This document shows positions 35,555 through 44,044 of a stretch of 64,000 bases of DNA, piece after piece (within the stretch, counting starts at the first letter, position 1; the number at the start of each line of letters is the position of its first letter). Source of the stretch: Hyphomicrobiales bacterium. GTDB taxonomy: Bacteria; Pseudomonadota; Alphaproteobacteria; Rhizobiales; Rhizobiaceae. The DNA is taken from positions 62,001-126,000 of the forward strand of contig UBMP01000002.1 of assembly GCA_900466575.1 (NCBI GenBank), written 5' to 3'. A model generated the notes under the pieces. The model was given only the letters and a program-made list of their open reading frames with translations. It was not told the DNA's origin and searched no databases. A program made the translations under genes and the position numbers.

Positions 35555-35595
35555 TTTTGCCGCCATTCAACTTGGTTACACGCGAATATCATTGG

Positions 35596-37587
35596 TCACG
35601 GCTCCGACGTCGCGTCATATTTGTAGAGGCGCCACCCGAAGGCATCCTCAAGAACCAGATTGGCACGAGGCTTCATCCTGTCGATGACCTGTTGCGCAAG
35701 CTGAAATTTCGCCGAGCCAATCCGATCCGCCAATATCCCCGACTTGTCGGGTACGCTTATGAAATACTGCAACTTATTGGCCTTGATGAAGTTGTCGATT
35801 TCGTCAACAGATTGGGGCAGCTCACCAGGTGGCAGAAGATAGGCGCCGGAGTGACCTCCGTTGAAGGCTGCCATATAAAGCGTGCTAGCCGTATCGAATG
35901 GCTGAAAAACGACCGACAGGCGATTCGCGTTTACGTAGCGATACATCTCGTAGCCTTCGCGTTGCCTGTTGAGCAGGGCGTCGACGCTGGTTCTTCGCAA
36001 GACCACATTGAGAACGCCCGGCTCCATCCAGGTGTAGGCTAATGTTTCTTCATGGCTCTTGAAACTCCGAATAGCCGGCATGGCGGAGACGAACAGCAGA
36101 GCAGCCACGGCTGCGCCTGACAGCAGCCTGACCTGAGCTGCACCGGCCGGTGTCATCGACCGATAACGAAGCCATTCAAGCGTTCGGTTCACCGCTTTCG
36201 TCTTTGCCGCACGCTCGGCGCTCAAACCGGCCGCAACGACTGCGGTCGAATAGAAAAGAAGATTTGCCGGCATCGACCAGCGGATGTGATTGAACATGAT
36301 CGCATACCAGATCACGAACATGGCACCCGTCATCCAGACGAGCATGGCGATCCGCCTGAAAGATGTCAGAAGCGCGACCACAATAAGGATGATGGCAAGA
36401 ACTGCATAACGACGCCTGTCGATGAACCAATCGTGGAAAACCAAGAAGAAGTCTCTCCATCCCTGTGCGCTTGTCAGATTCGTCACAAAGTGACGGTCCT
36501 TGGGGTCAAAAGCCTGACCCAGTTCACGCGTGTAATCGGCCATCCATTGATCGGAAAGACCGGGATGACCGAAAAGAAAAGGATAGACCGGATTTCCGAA
36601 AAGGAGCGCATTCTTGGCATACCAATAGCCGCCAACGATGACAAAGGCGATCACTGCCCAACCAAAAAGCTTCAGCGAAACGCGCCCCTGGAAAATCGCT
36701 GGCAATAGGGCCATCCCGACGAGAGCTGCGGTTTGCAGTTCCGTATATTTCGAACCCACTGCAGCGCCCAAAACCAGCGCCGAATTCACGAGTTCACCGG
36801 GACGGCGGGTTTCCAGATATCGCCACACGTAGAGGATCGCTGCAACGGAGAAGCAGGATCGCGGAAGATCTGTCAGTGGTACCCCCGCGCCGGGCGTGAA
36901 GAACGGTTGGAATGCAACAAGATAGAGCGCCAGCAGAAAAGCTGCGTCGCGCTGCCTGGAAACACAGCTGGCGATCAGGAAGATAAGGCCGCAGTAAATC
37001 GAAATATTGAGAAGTGAAGAAACAAGCCAATCGTCGAAAAATAACATCAAAAACGAAAACAATACGTTGAAAAAGAGGGGGATGTTGCCGTAAAAATTGC
37101 TGTCTATCTGTGGCGTCACAAAACCCGACTTTGAGACGATGCTCTGGGCAAGCGGAACCTGAAATGCCCATACGTCCGCGCTCGCCGCGGGGAACGTGGC
37201 GGAAACGGTCATGACATAGAGTAGGATTGCAAAAAGTATAGCCGCAAGTATCGATGCCGGATTGCCTCGCCTTATCGACAGAAGGAAGGCCCTCGAAACT
37301 CCAACCACGTCTTTGAAAATCGCAGAAACGGCCAGCCTGAATAGAACGACCAGGAGGATTGCCACGAGCAAGATCACCTTCATCTGGAAGAGATGCACTG
37401 CTCCGAGCATCGTTCCCAGCCCACCGACCATGGCAAGACCGGGCAGGATGCCGCTCAGCAACCGGTCAGGCCCGTCACTTTCGGGCCCGGCGAAACCGCG
37501 ATTGAGGCGGGCAACCAGCGCACGGTTCAGCACCATACCGAATAGGACGATGAGAATGACCGTTGCCCATCCCGCAAGGATTGTCAT
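35596..37587 (-). CDS. polytopic GT-C-like glycosyltransferase, paralogue 2
   Basis: The 663-residue protein has the same layout as paralogue 1: about 12 membrane segments, the acidic loop ADVWAFQVPLAQS, GSKYTELQ, GNPVYPFLFGHPG and MFNHIRWSMPANLLF, followed by a soluble C-terminal domain containing FQPFDTA and AAFNGG. Apart from the first 67 residues, which are nearly identical, the two differ at roughly half of the positions. It is visibly richer in A and T than its neighbours (for instance around 37010-37090), suggesting a different origin or relaxed constraint. It lies 44 bases before paralogue 1 and 3 bases after the DPM1-like gene. Confidence 0.82.
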   Translation of the reverse strand: MTILAGWATVILIVLFGMVLNRALVARLNRGFAGPESDGPDRLLSGILPGLAMVGGLGTMLGAVHLFQMKVILLVAILLVVLFRLAVSAIFKDVVGVSRAFLLSIRRGNPASILAAILFAILLYVMTVSATFPAASADVWAFQVPLAQSIVSKSGFVTPQIDSNFYGNIPLFFNVLFSFLMLFFDDWLVSSLLNISIYCGLIFLIASCVSRQRDAAFLLALYLVAFQPFFTPGAGVPLTDLPRSCFSVAAILYVWRYLETRRPGELVNSALVLGAAVGSKYTELQTAALVGMALLPAIFQGRVSLKLFGWAVIAFVIVGGYWYAKNALLFGNPVYPFLFGHPGLSDQWMADYTRELGQAFDPKDRHFVTNLTSAQGWRDFFLVFHDWFIDRRRYAVLAIILIVVALLTSFRRIAMLVWMTGAMFVIWYAIMFNHIRWSMPANLLFYSTAVVAAGLSAERAAKTKAVNRTLEWLRYRSMTPAGAAQVRLLSGAAVAALLFVSAMPAIRSFKSHEETLAYTWMEPGVLNVVLRRTSVDALLNRQREGYEMYRYVNANRLSVVFQPFDTASTLYMAAFNGGHSGAYLLPPGELPQSVDEIDNFIKANKLQYFISVPDKSGILADRIGSAKFQLAQQVIDRMKPRANLVLEDAFGWRLYKYDATSEP

Positions 37588-37590
37588 GGA
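37387..37590. repeat. 204-bp near-identical segment, copy 2
   Basis: Direct repeat of 35351-35554 at a distance of 2036 bases. Its right end falls 1 base before the stop codon of the upstream DPM1-like gene. Confidence 0.9.
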
Positions 37591-38832
37591 TCACCGGCCC
37601 TTCGGAACACCGTCATTCTGCTTGACCGGCAGCATCACGCCGAGCGCGCGCACCATCAGGCCGGAGATGAATACCTGGAAGGCGGTGATGATCAGCCAGA
37701 GCCCGAAGACCGCCCAGTTTGTCTCGATACCGATTGTGGGGAGGATATAGCCGGCATTCACATAAGAGCTGATCAGCGGCGTCGCGAGCAGAGCCCCGAC
37801 GATGATTGCGATCATCGTGCCCCAGATGGTGACGTTATAGGGAAACAGCCGTTCGAAACCGGGCTGCACGCGACCGGAATAATCGAAGATGATCCGGCCG
37901 ATGATCGCAGAGGCCAGCATGGACTGGCCGAGAATGGCCAGCGCCATGGCAAACAGCATCGCATTGGCCGAGAAATGGATGCCGCCGACCGACACCGGGC
38001 CACCCAGCAGAGGCAGCATGACGAGCAGCCCCAGCGCCAGAAGCAGAATGCCGGGCCGGAACAGGAAGAAGTCGAAACCATAGACGAACATGGCCTGGAG
38101 GTTGCGCCAGCCGGCGCGCCAGGGCTCCATCCAGCCGCGGCGCTTCATGTGGCTCAGCCGGCCTTCGGGGTCCTTCAGGAAGTGGATCGGCACTTCGGTG
38201 GTACGCAGTTCCATGTGAACGGACTTGAGGACCATTTCGGAGGCATATTCCCAGCCCTGGGATCTCAGGTCCATGCGGTGCAGCGCATCGAGGCTGATCC
38301 CGCGCATGCCGCAATGGATGTCCGAGAAGCGGCTGGAAAACATGCGGTTGAGGATCCACGTCGTCAGCGGCGTGCCGAAGTAGCGATGCAGCGGCGGCAT
38401 CGCGTTTTCCTGGATCGATCCCTTGAAGCGCGAGCCCATGACGAACTCGGCGCCGTTGTGGAAGGCGTCGATGAACGGCTTGATCTCCCGGAAATCGTAC
38501 GTGCAGTCGGCGTCGCCCATGATGATGAACTTGCCGCGCACGAAGGGGATGGCGTCGATATAAGCGCGCCCCAGTCCCCGCTTCGGCGTCCTGAGAACGC
38601 GCGCGCCGCCGGCGCAGGCGATGTCGGGGGTGCGGTCGGTCGAGCTGTCGACGATCAGGATTTCGACCCGCGCACCGCTTGCCGCGATGCCCTGCTGGCA
38701 CCAGTCGACGAACATGCCGATCGTGAGTTCCTCGTTGAGCGAGGGAACGAGGATCGTCACCTCTGGATCCGGCACATCATTGTCCGGAACGAGAAGGGTG
38801 AGTTCGGGATCATGGGTTTGTTGGATCAACAT
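37591..38832 (-). CDS. DPM1-like membrane glycosyltransferase (family 2)
   Basis: The 413-residue protein has a GT2 domain in residues 1-250 (TILVPSLNEELTIGMFV; GDADCTYDF as the metal-binding DxD; GSRFKG; CGMRGISLDAL) followed by four membrane segments at the C-terminus. This layout is that of polyprenyl-phosphate sugar synthases (dolichyl-phosphate mannose synthase and GtrB types), which load an NDP-sugar onto undecaprenyl phosphate. It could charge the lipid carrier used by the two GT-C proteins encoded next. The ATG at 38832 lies 2 bases after the gmhA stop. Confidence 0.87.
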   Translation of the reverse strand: MLIQQTHDPELTLLVPDNDVPDPEVTILVPSLNEELTIGMFVDWCQQGIAASGARVEILIVDSSTDRTPDIACAGGARVLRTPKRGLGRAYIDAIPFVRGKFIIMGDADCTYDFREIKPFIDAFHNGAEFVMGSRFKGSIQENAMPPLHRYFGTPLTTWILNRMFSSRFSDIHCGMRGISLDALHRMDLRSQGWEYASEMVLKSVHMELRTTEVPIHFLKDPEGRLSHMKRRGWMEPWRAGWRNLQAMFVYGFDFFLFRPGILLLALGLLVMLPLLGGPVSVGGIHFSANAMLFAMALAILGQSMLASAIIGRIIFDYSGRVQPGFERLFPYNVTIWGTMIAIIVGALLATPLISSYVNAGYILPTIGIETNWAVFGLWLIITAFQVFISGLMVRALGVMLPVKQNDGVPKGR

Positions 38833-38834
38833 GT

Positions 38835-39437
38835 TCAGGCAGCCGGCAGGGTGGGCGGAACGAGACCGCAATGAAAATCGAGTATGGCGTGGCAGATCGT
38901 CAGATGTGCGATCTCGACATAGCCGTACTGGTTGGAGGCGACATAGAAATTGACGTCGCCGATCTTTCGCAACGGGTTATCGTCCCCAAAGCCACTGAGC
39001 GTGATCACGCTGCAGCCGCGCTCGCGCGCCTTGTCGACGGCGCGCAGGATACTGGGCGACTTGCCGGAACTGCTGATCGCGATCAACAGATCGCCCTCGT
39101 TGGCCAGCATGTCGATCTGCTTGGCAAAGACATTCTCATAGCCGAGGTCGTTGGATAGGCAGGTCAGGGTTGCGCCGTCGTTCATCGCCATCGAGCGCAG
39201 ATTGCCATTCTTCGAATAGTCGGTGGCCATGTGGCTCGCGATCGCGGCGCTGCCGCCATTGCCGATGAAGATCAGCTTGCGACCGTTTGCATGCGTCCGG
39301 CGCGCCATGTCGATGCATGACTCGACAGCCTTCGTGTAGTCAAGGGACTGACCGTTCCGGTCCGATGCTGATGCATCGGCCAGAACCTGGCGCAGCACAT
39401 CGAAATAGCGAAAGAGTTCGCTCGATTTAACGTTCAT
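38835..39437 (-). CDS. gmhA: sedoheptulose 7-phosphate isomerase (SIS domain)
   Basis: GmhA converts sedoheptulose 7-phosphate to D-glycero-D-manno-heptose 7-phosphate, the first committed step of heptose activation. The 200-residue protein has the SIS fold with IGNGGSAAIASHMATDY near residues 58-74, the phosphosugar motif AISSSGKSPSI, and the C-terminal helix EIAHLTICHAI, which carries metal-binding residues in this family. The ATG at 39437 follows GGGGAAA by about 5 bases. It is the first gene of a ten-gene minus-strand block that ends with the GMC gene and also contains hddA and the HddC/GmhB fusion, so the pathway assignment is well supported. Confidence 0.85.
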   Translation of the reverse strand: MNVKSSELFRYFDVLRQVLADASASDRNGQSLDYTKAVESCIDMARRTHANGRKLIFIGNGGSAAIASHMATDYSKNGNLRSMAMNDGATLTCLSNDLGYENVFAKQIDMLANEGDLLIAISSSGKSPSILRAVDKARERGCSVITLSGFGDDNPLRKIGDVNFYVASNQYGYVEIAHLTICHAILDFHCGLVPPTLPAA

Positions 39438-39933
39438 GGTGATTTCCCCGGAATTCGTGACGTATGGGCCCCTAGTAAGTGTGTTAGCAGAAGATTGCAA
39501 CGCTTTGCGGCGTCATTCCATGCCCATCCGGTCTTAGAGCATTTGCCGGCCTGAATGAATCTGTGGGGCTTTGCAATGCAGGCGCGGTCATGAGAGCAAA
39601 TAGGGCATCCGGACAGCAAGAGCGGAGCAGTTCTGTATGACGCTCGCACCATCCCTCCCGCTTGGGCAGCGGCAAGGTGGTTGATATAATTCTGCCCTAC
39701 CTTTTTAACCGCTAGAGTATTCCCGGTCTGAAGAAACAAGGCCGGCTTCCGCGGATACCCTCGTTCCAGTTCGCCGGAGGTTTCGGACGGCTGCGCGCAT
39801 AGTGCACCGCAGCCTGCAGGTTACCTTGTCGACTTTCCCACAAAGTTAGGGAGTTTGAGGTTGCTTCCGGCTGCTTCTCCTTGATAAGCCTCCGGCTCAC
39901 TTGGCTGCTTTTGGCAGGATTTCGGGGGAAGTT
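39438..39933. other. divergent intergenic region, gmhA block / rmlB
   Basis: This 496-base stretch separates the leftward heptose block from rmlB. It has no supported gene. It holds a good plus-strand promoter (39662-39690). A promoter for the minus-strand block must lie between 39438 and about 39600, but I see no clear consensus pair. The sequence is AT-richer than the genes, with T-tracts near 39705. Confidence 0.5.
39662..39690 (+). promoter_or_regulatory. candidate sigma-70 promoter of rmlB
   Basis: TTGGGC (39662-39667) and a perfect TATAAT (39685-39690) are separated by 17 bases. A transcript starting about 7 bases later would have an untranslated leader of around 235 bases before the rmlB ATG at 39934. 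Confidence 0.6.
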
Positions 39934-41004
39934 ATGCGTGTATTGGTCACGGGTGGGGCAGGGTTCATCGGTTCGGCGCTTGTCCGCTACCTTGTCGGCG
40001 AGGTGGGTGCAGAAGTTCTCAACATCGACAAGCTAACCTATGCCGGCAATCTGGAATCGCTGAAGCCGATCGCCAACGCGCCCAATCACCGCTTCCTCAA
40101 AGCCGACATCTGCGATCGCGCGTCGATGGTGGAAGCGTTCGAGACCTTTCAGCCGGATTATGTCATGCATCTGGCGGCTGAAAGCCATGTGGATCGATCG
40201 ATCACCGGCGCGGCGGACTTCATGCAGACCAACATCATCGGGTCCTTCTCGCTACTGGAGGCGGCGCGCGATTACTGGTCGCGCTTGCCAGAAGAACGGA
40301 AGCAGAAATTCCGCATGCTGCATGTCTCGACCGATGAGGTCTATGGCTCGCTCGGCGACGACGGTCTCTTTGAGGAAACCACGGCCTACGATCCCTCTTC
40401 GCCCTATTCGGCTTCGAAGGCGGCGAGCGACCATCTGGCGACGGCCTGGCACCGAACCTATGGTCTGCCGATCGTTATCTCTAATTGCTCGAACAACTAT
40501 GGCCCATTCCATTTCCCCGAAAAGCTCATCCCGCTGATCATTCTCAATGCGCTCGACGGCAAGCCTTTGCCGGTCTACGGAGCCGGCGCCAATATCCGGG
40601 ACTGGCTCTATGTCGAAGATCACGCCAAGGCGCTGTGGCTCATCGTCCGGCAGGGGCGGGCAGGGGAGAAATACAATGTCGGCGGACGCAACGAGCGCCG
40701 CAACATTGATGTCGTGAAACGTATCTGCGAAATCCTCGACGACCTCCGCCCCGCTGCTGCTCCCTACGACCGGTTGATCACCTTCGTGACCGACAGGCCC
40801 GGCCATGATGCACGCTATGCCATCGATGCGACCAAACTCGAAACGGAACTCGGCTGGAAGGCCGAGCAGACATTCGACACCGGCATCCGCAAGACGGTGG
40901 AATGGTATCTGTCCAATGCGTGGTGGTGGAAGCCGCTGCGGGAGAAGGTCTATTCGGGCCAGAGACTGGGCGTGCTGAAACCGGAAACGGCGTCGGGTCT
41001 GTAA
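39934..41004 (+). CDS. rmlB: dTDP-glucose 4,6-dehydratase
   Basis: RmlB (RfbB) converts dTDP-glucose to dTDP-4-keto-6-deoxyglucose. The 356-residue protein shows the Rossmann motif [28 protein letters not shown], the dehydratase triad STDEV (T133, D134, E135) and YSASK (Y158, K162), and the NDP-sugar block [21 protein letters not shown] binding site precedes the ATG at 39934; the frame is open to 39901. It stands alone on the plus strand between the two large minus-strand blocks. rmlA is 18.5 kb away, at 59495-60403, and its product feeds this enzyme; FdtA and FdtB use the product. Confidence 0.95.
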   Translation: MRVLVTGGAGFIGSALVRYLVGEVGAEVLNIDKLTYAGNLESLKPIANAPNHRFLKADICDRASMVEAFETFQPDYVMHLAAESHVDRSITGAADFMQTNIIGSFSLLEAARDYWSRLPEERKQKFRMLHVSTDEVYGSLGDDGLFEETTAYDPSSPYSASKAASDHLATAWHRTYGLPIVISNCSNNYGPFHFPEKLIPLIILNALDGKPLPVYGAGANIRDWLYVEDHAKALWLIVRQGRAGEKYNVGGRNERRNIDVVKRICEILDDLRPAAAPYDRLITFVTDRPGHDARYAIDATKLETELGWKAEQTFDTGIRKTVEWYLSNAWWWKPLREKVYSGQRLGVLKPETASGL

Positions 41005-41075
41005 GGCACGCGTGCCGGGGCCTTGCGCATATCCGTGCGAGCGAAGTCCGGCAAAGGCGTTGCCCGCAGGTGCCG

Positions 41076-41091
41076 GGCGTCCCGTGACGCC
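41076..41091. terminator. small hairpin between convergent rmlB and glycosyltransferase genes
   Basis: GGCGTC-CCGT-GACGCC is a perfect 6-bp stem with a 4-base loop in the 100-base gap between two convergent genes. There is no T-run, so the assignment is weak. A loop-free palindrome GGCACGCGTGCC also lies at 41005-41016. Confidence 0.3.
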
Positions 41092-41104
41092 AAAGACGGA
41101 ACCT

Positions 41105-42082
41105 TCAATGACGGTAGCGGATCAGCTTCTTGACGACTTCCTTGACGGCAAACGGGATATGCGCCTGCAGCCAGCGCCGGCTGGAGATGACGGCAGCCGG
41201 GCGGAGCCCGGCCGAGAAACTCGGCGCCACGCTTCTGATCTTGCGCAGAGCCTCCATCAAGGCCGCTTCATAGGCCGAGTAGACATCTTCCGGCTCCTTG
41301 CACACCGACGTGTAGAACAGCGAAAGCCTGTCGAACTTGCCGTTTTCCAGCAGCTGGAACTGATGGAAGTGGTAGAAGATCAAGGGCTCGCCATTGACCA
41401 GGATTTCTGTGCCGTTTCCGCGCGAGAATGACAGCGTTTCGTAGTTCCAGGGCGCAATGCCGGCGCCTGTAGCCTCGATGATATGGCAGGCGGGATAAAG
41501 CGCCGGCCATTCATCGAGATATTTCTGGTCGCCCATCCGGCCTTCTTCGAGGCGATAGTAGCACCATTCGATGCACTGGGCCTTCCAGCGCGCAAGGCAC
41601 CGCATGCCTTCTTCGTCCCTGCGAAAACTCACCCATTCCACGCAGAAGCGGCCGTTGACCTCCCGGTCCATCAGGCGCGGCGCGAAGCGGTGCTCGATGA
41701 TGGCAATGGATTTGTCGCCGATCTCGTCGAAAATCGCCTGGACGGGTGAATAGAACAGAAGATCGGAATCGATATAGGTCAGAAAATCGATCTGCGGGTT
41801 GCGGTCGAAGATATAGCTCGGAAGGCAGGGAGACAGGGTCCAGCAATATTCCGCCACGCCGCGGGTCTTCTTGGCTTCCAGAATCTCGTCGGTCTCGATC
41901 TCTGCAAGATCAATGCAGGTGACGCAGTCGAAATTCAGTTCGGTGAGGATTTCCCTTGTGCGCGTGTCCATGCACAGCACGAAGACATGGGCGCCGGGGC
42001 ACCATTTCACCAGGCTCTCGATCATCGCAACGCCCTTGATCAGATAGCCACTATCGAAGAGCGTACAGAAGTATTTGGTCAT
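41105..42082 (-). CDS. glycosyltransferase, GT8-like
   Basis: The 325-residue protein has a GT-A-like start (KYFCTLFDSGYLIKGVAMIESL) and a metal-binding DSDLLFY motif, as in glycogenin/LgtC-like transferases that use an NDP-sugar. The C-terminal 60 residues are basic and could sit at the membrane. No membrane helix is evident. It is the last gene of the long minus-strand block. The ATG at 42082 lies one base after the stop of the methyltransferase gene, so the two are tightly linked. Linkage and sugar are unknown. Confidence 0.78.
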   Translation of the reverse strand: MTKYFCTLFDSGYLIKGVAMIESLVKWCPGAHVFVLCMDTRTREILTELNFDCVTCIDLAEIETDEILEAKKTRGVAEYCWTLSPCLPSYIFDRNPQIDFLTYIDSDLLFYSPVQAIFDEIGDKSIAIIEHRFAPRLMDREVNGRFCVEWVSFRRDEEGMRCLARWKAQCIEWCYYRLEEGRMGDQKYLDEWPALYPACHIIEATGAGIAPWNYETLSFSRGNGTEILVNGEPLIFYHFHQFQLLENGKFDRLSLFYTSVCKEPEDVYSAYEAALMEALRKIRSVAPSFSAGLRPAAVISSRRWLQAHIPFAVKEVVKKLIRYRH

Positions 42083-42083
42083 T

Positions 42084-42893
42084 TCAGGCAATTTTCCTGC
42101 AGAGATATGTTCTGGTCGCCCCGCCGATCGATGGGTTCTGCGGATCGGGTGTGTCGGACAACGTGATTGTCTTGATCAGCGACAACCCGTGTTCTGCGAG
42201 CAGTTCCATGAACTCGGTTTCAGAGAGGTGGATCTCGATCGTCTCCACCCCATAGGCTTTCTTGCGGTAATAGCGCGTATCCTGCCCATACACCACTGGC
42301 GTCCGGTGAAAGACGACATGGCTGCGGGCAACGCGCGCCGTTTCAGCGATAGCCGTCCGGTAATCCGGGATGTGCAGGAGGCAGCAGCCGGACACGACGA
42401 CATCGAATGTCTCGTCGGCATAGCTCAGCCGCGTCGCGTCCTCGACATCGAGCCGCAGGTCGGGATAGATCGAGCGACCGAGCGCGATGAAGGCATCCGA
42501 ATAATCGCAACCGGTATAGATCATATCCTTGCCGGCGATTTCCAGAACCTCGGAATAATAGCCGCTGGAGCAGCCGATCTCGAGAAGCGAAGCCCCCGCC
42601 GGCAGGCCCTGTGCCGCATCGATCGCTTCGATGAACGTATCGTAGACATCGATCTTCGCCCCGTTACGGTATTTCTGCAGCTGCAGGTCGGCAAGTGCCC
42701 TCTGCCGCTGCGGCAGTTCATCCTGCTTCCAGGAATCCGCAAGCCGCCGGCTTTCGTCCTCACGCCGGGAGCGATCAATCTCGACATATTCCGTGGAAAC
42801 CGAAGCGGCTGCGCCTAATTGGTTTCGAAGTTGCCGCAACTGCGACTTCAAGCGGGGAAATCGGCCGAGAAGCCTGGAAAGCAAAGCCTTCAT
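42084..42893 (-). CDS. class I SAM-dependent methyltransferase
   Basis: The 269-residue protein has a Rossmann methyltransferase core: SLLEIGCSSGYYSEVL (motif I), YTGCDYSDAFI, LDVEDATRLSYADETFDVVVSGCCLLH, and VARSHVVFHR. A charged, helical N-terminal 80 residues may interact with a partner. Methyltransferases in such loci usually modify a sugar or cap the chain end; here it lies between two glycosyltransferase genes. The start overlaps the stop of the CgeB-like gene by 4 bases (ATGA). Confidence 0.85.
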   Translation of the reverse strand: MKALLSRLLGRFPRLKSQLRQLRNQLGAAASVSTEYVEIDRSRREDESRRLADSWKQDELPQRQRALADLQLQKYRNGAKIDVYDTFIEAIDAAQGLPAGASLLEIGCSSGYYSEVLEIAGKDMIYTGCDYSDAFIALGRSIYPDLRLDVEDATRLSYADETFDVVVSGCCLLHIPDYRTAIAETARVARSHVVFHRTPVVYGQDTRYYRKKAYGVETIEIHLSETEFMELLAEHGLSLIKTITLSDTPDPQNPSIGGATRTYLCRKIA

Positions 42894-44023
42894 CGCTTCC
42901 CCTTCAGATAACGCTCGAGAATGGGGACAAGCTCTTCCATTCTGTGACGATAGGTGTGTTCCTTCAGAGTACGCGCCTGCCCAGCTGCGGCGATCGCCTC
43001 AGCCTCGGCAGGGTGGTCGATATAATACCGGATCAGCTCCGCCGCTTCCTCGGGACTGGAATAGGCGACAACCTCCTTGCCGACCTCGAAAAGATCGCCG
43101 AGATTGTCCTTCCTGTCCGTGATCAGCATCGAGCCGACGCCTGTTGCCTCGTAGAGGCGCATGTTGTTGGCGTTGTTCTCCGCCACGTTGATGTGACGGT
43201 TGAGGGTGATGCGGCTGCGGGCCAGCGCCCGATACATGTCGGGTCCCCAAACCTCGCCATTATGCCGCTTGCGGATGGGCGACGATTTCGGCAACGTCCT
43301 GGCGCCATATCCGAAGAACTGGATCGGCGTGTTTTCGGCAAGATATTCGAAGAGTGGCAGAGCCTTTCCGTGGTGTCGGCTTATGCCGCCCACGAAACTG
43401 ACGGGAACGTCCTTCTCGACCTTCCCGAGAATATCGAGAACGCGCGTATCGAACCCGATGCGGAAATATTCGGAACCGATCCCCATCTCGCGGAACCGCG
43501 GCACGAAGTGCGGAAACGACGTGAGGATCAGATCGTACGGCTCGAGGAAGTGCTCTGGCGGCAGAGGGCACGCGATCTGCCCGACGATCAGCGGCACCGT
43601 CTTCTTCAGCTCGTTGAGCGCAGCCGGCGGGAAAAAACTCAGGTCCTGGCAATAAAGAACGTCCGGCTTGAAGTCGCGAACACGCGCCATCGCCACCTCC
43701 AGCAAACCGGGGAGCGCGGAGAGCTGCGGCCCGATGACAGGAAGACGAAAGAGCCGATGTGGAAGCTTCATCGCCCATGGGCTGAAAGCGACATTGTTTT
43801 CTTCGGCCCAGACGGTCTGCAGGGGGACGCAATTGCCGACGATGTCGATGACCTCACAACCCAACGCCTTGAGGTGACGGGAATAGAAGTCCGAGGTCCC
43901 GAATGCCGCCGCCAGCAGTGCATCCGCCTGTTCGGAAGACGACGCCTTCTTGAGGCGTCTGTTCCGCCGATAGAAGTCGGCCATGAAGCGGGCATAATAG
44001 GTGTCGAAAATGGCAATCCGCAT
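42890..44023 (-). CDS. CgeB-like glycosyltransferase
   Basis: The 377-residue protein resembles spore-coat CgeB and related GT-B glycosyltransferases. The C-terminal half carries the nucleotide-sugar site (WGPDMYRALARSRITLNRH...NNMRLYEATGVGSMLITD) and ends in LGDLFEVGKEVVAYSSPEEAAELI. The N-terminal half begins IAIFDTYYARFM and lacks a signal. It is a cytoplasmic enzyme, with sugar donor unknown. It starts 21 bases after the methyltransferase gene encoded upstream. Confidence 0.83.
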   Translation of the reverse strand: MRIAIFDTYYARFMADFYRRNRRLKKASSSEQADALLAAAFGTSDFYSRHLKALGCEVIDIVGNCVPLQTVWAEENNVAFSPWAMKLPHRLFRLPVIGPQLSALPGLLEVAMARVRDFKPDVLYCQDLSFFPPAALNELKKTVPLIVGQIACPLPPEHFLEPYDLILTSFPHFVPRFREMGIGSEYFRIGFDTRVLDILGKVEKDVPVSFVGGISRHHGKALPLFEYLAENTPIQFFGYGARTLPKSSPIRKRHNGEVWGPDMYRALARSRITLNRHINVAENNANNMRLYEATGVGSMLITDRKDNLGDLFEVGKEVVAYSSPEEAAELIRYYIDHPAEAEAIAAAGQARTLKEHTYRHRMEELVPILERYLKGKR

Positions 44024-44044
44024 GTCCGCGATCCGGTCTCGTGC

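Noticed and set aside
41005-41016. 12-base perfect palindrome after rmlB as terminator
   Set aside because: It has no loop and no T-run, so it cannot form a normal terminator hairpin; probably chance.
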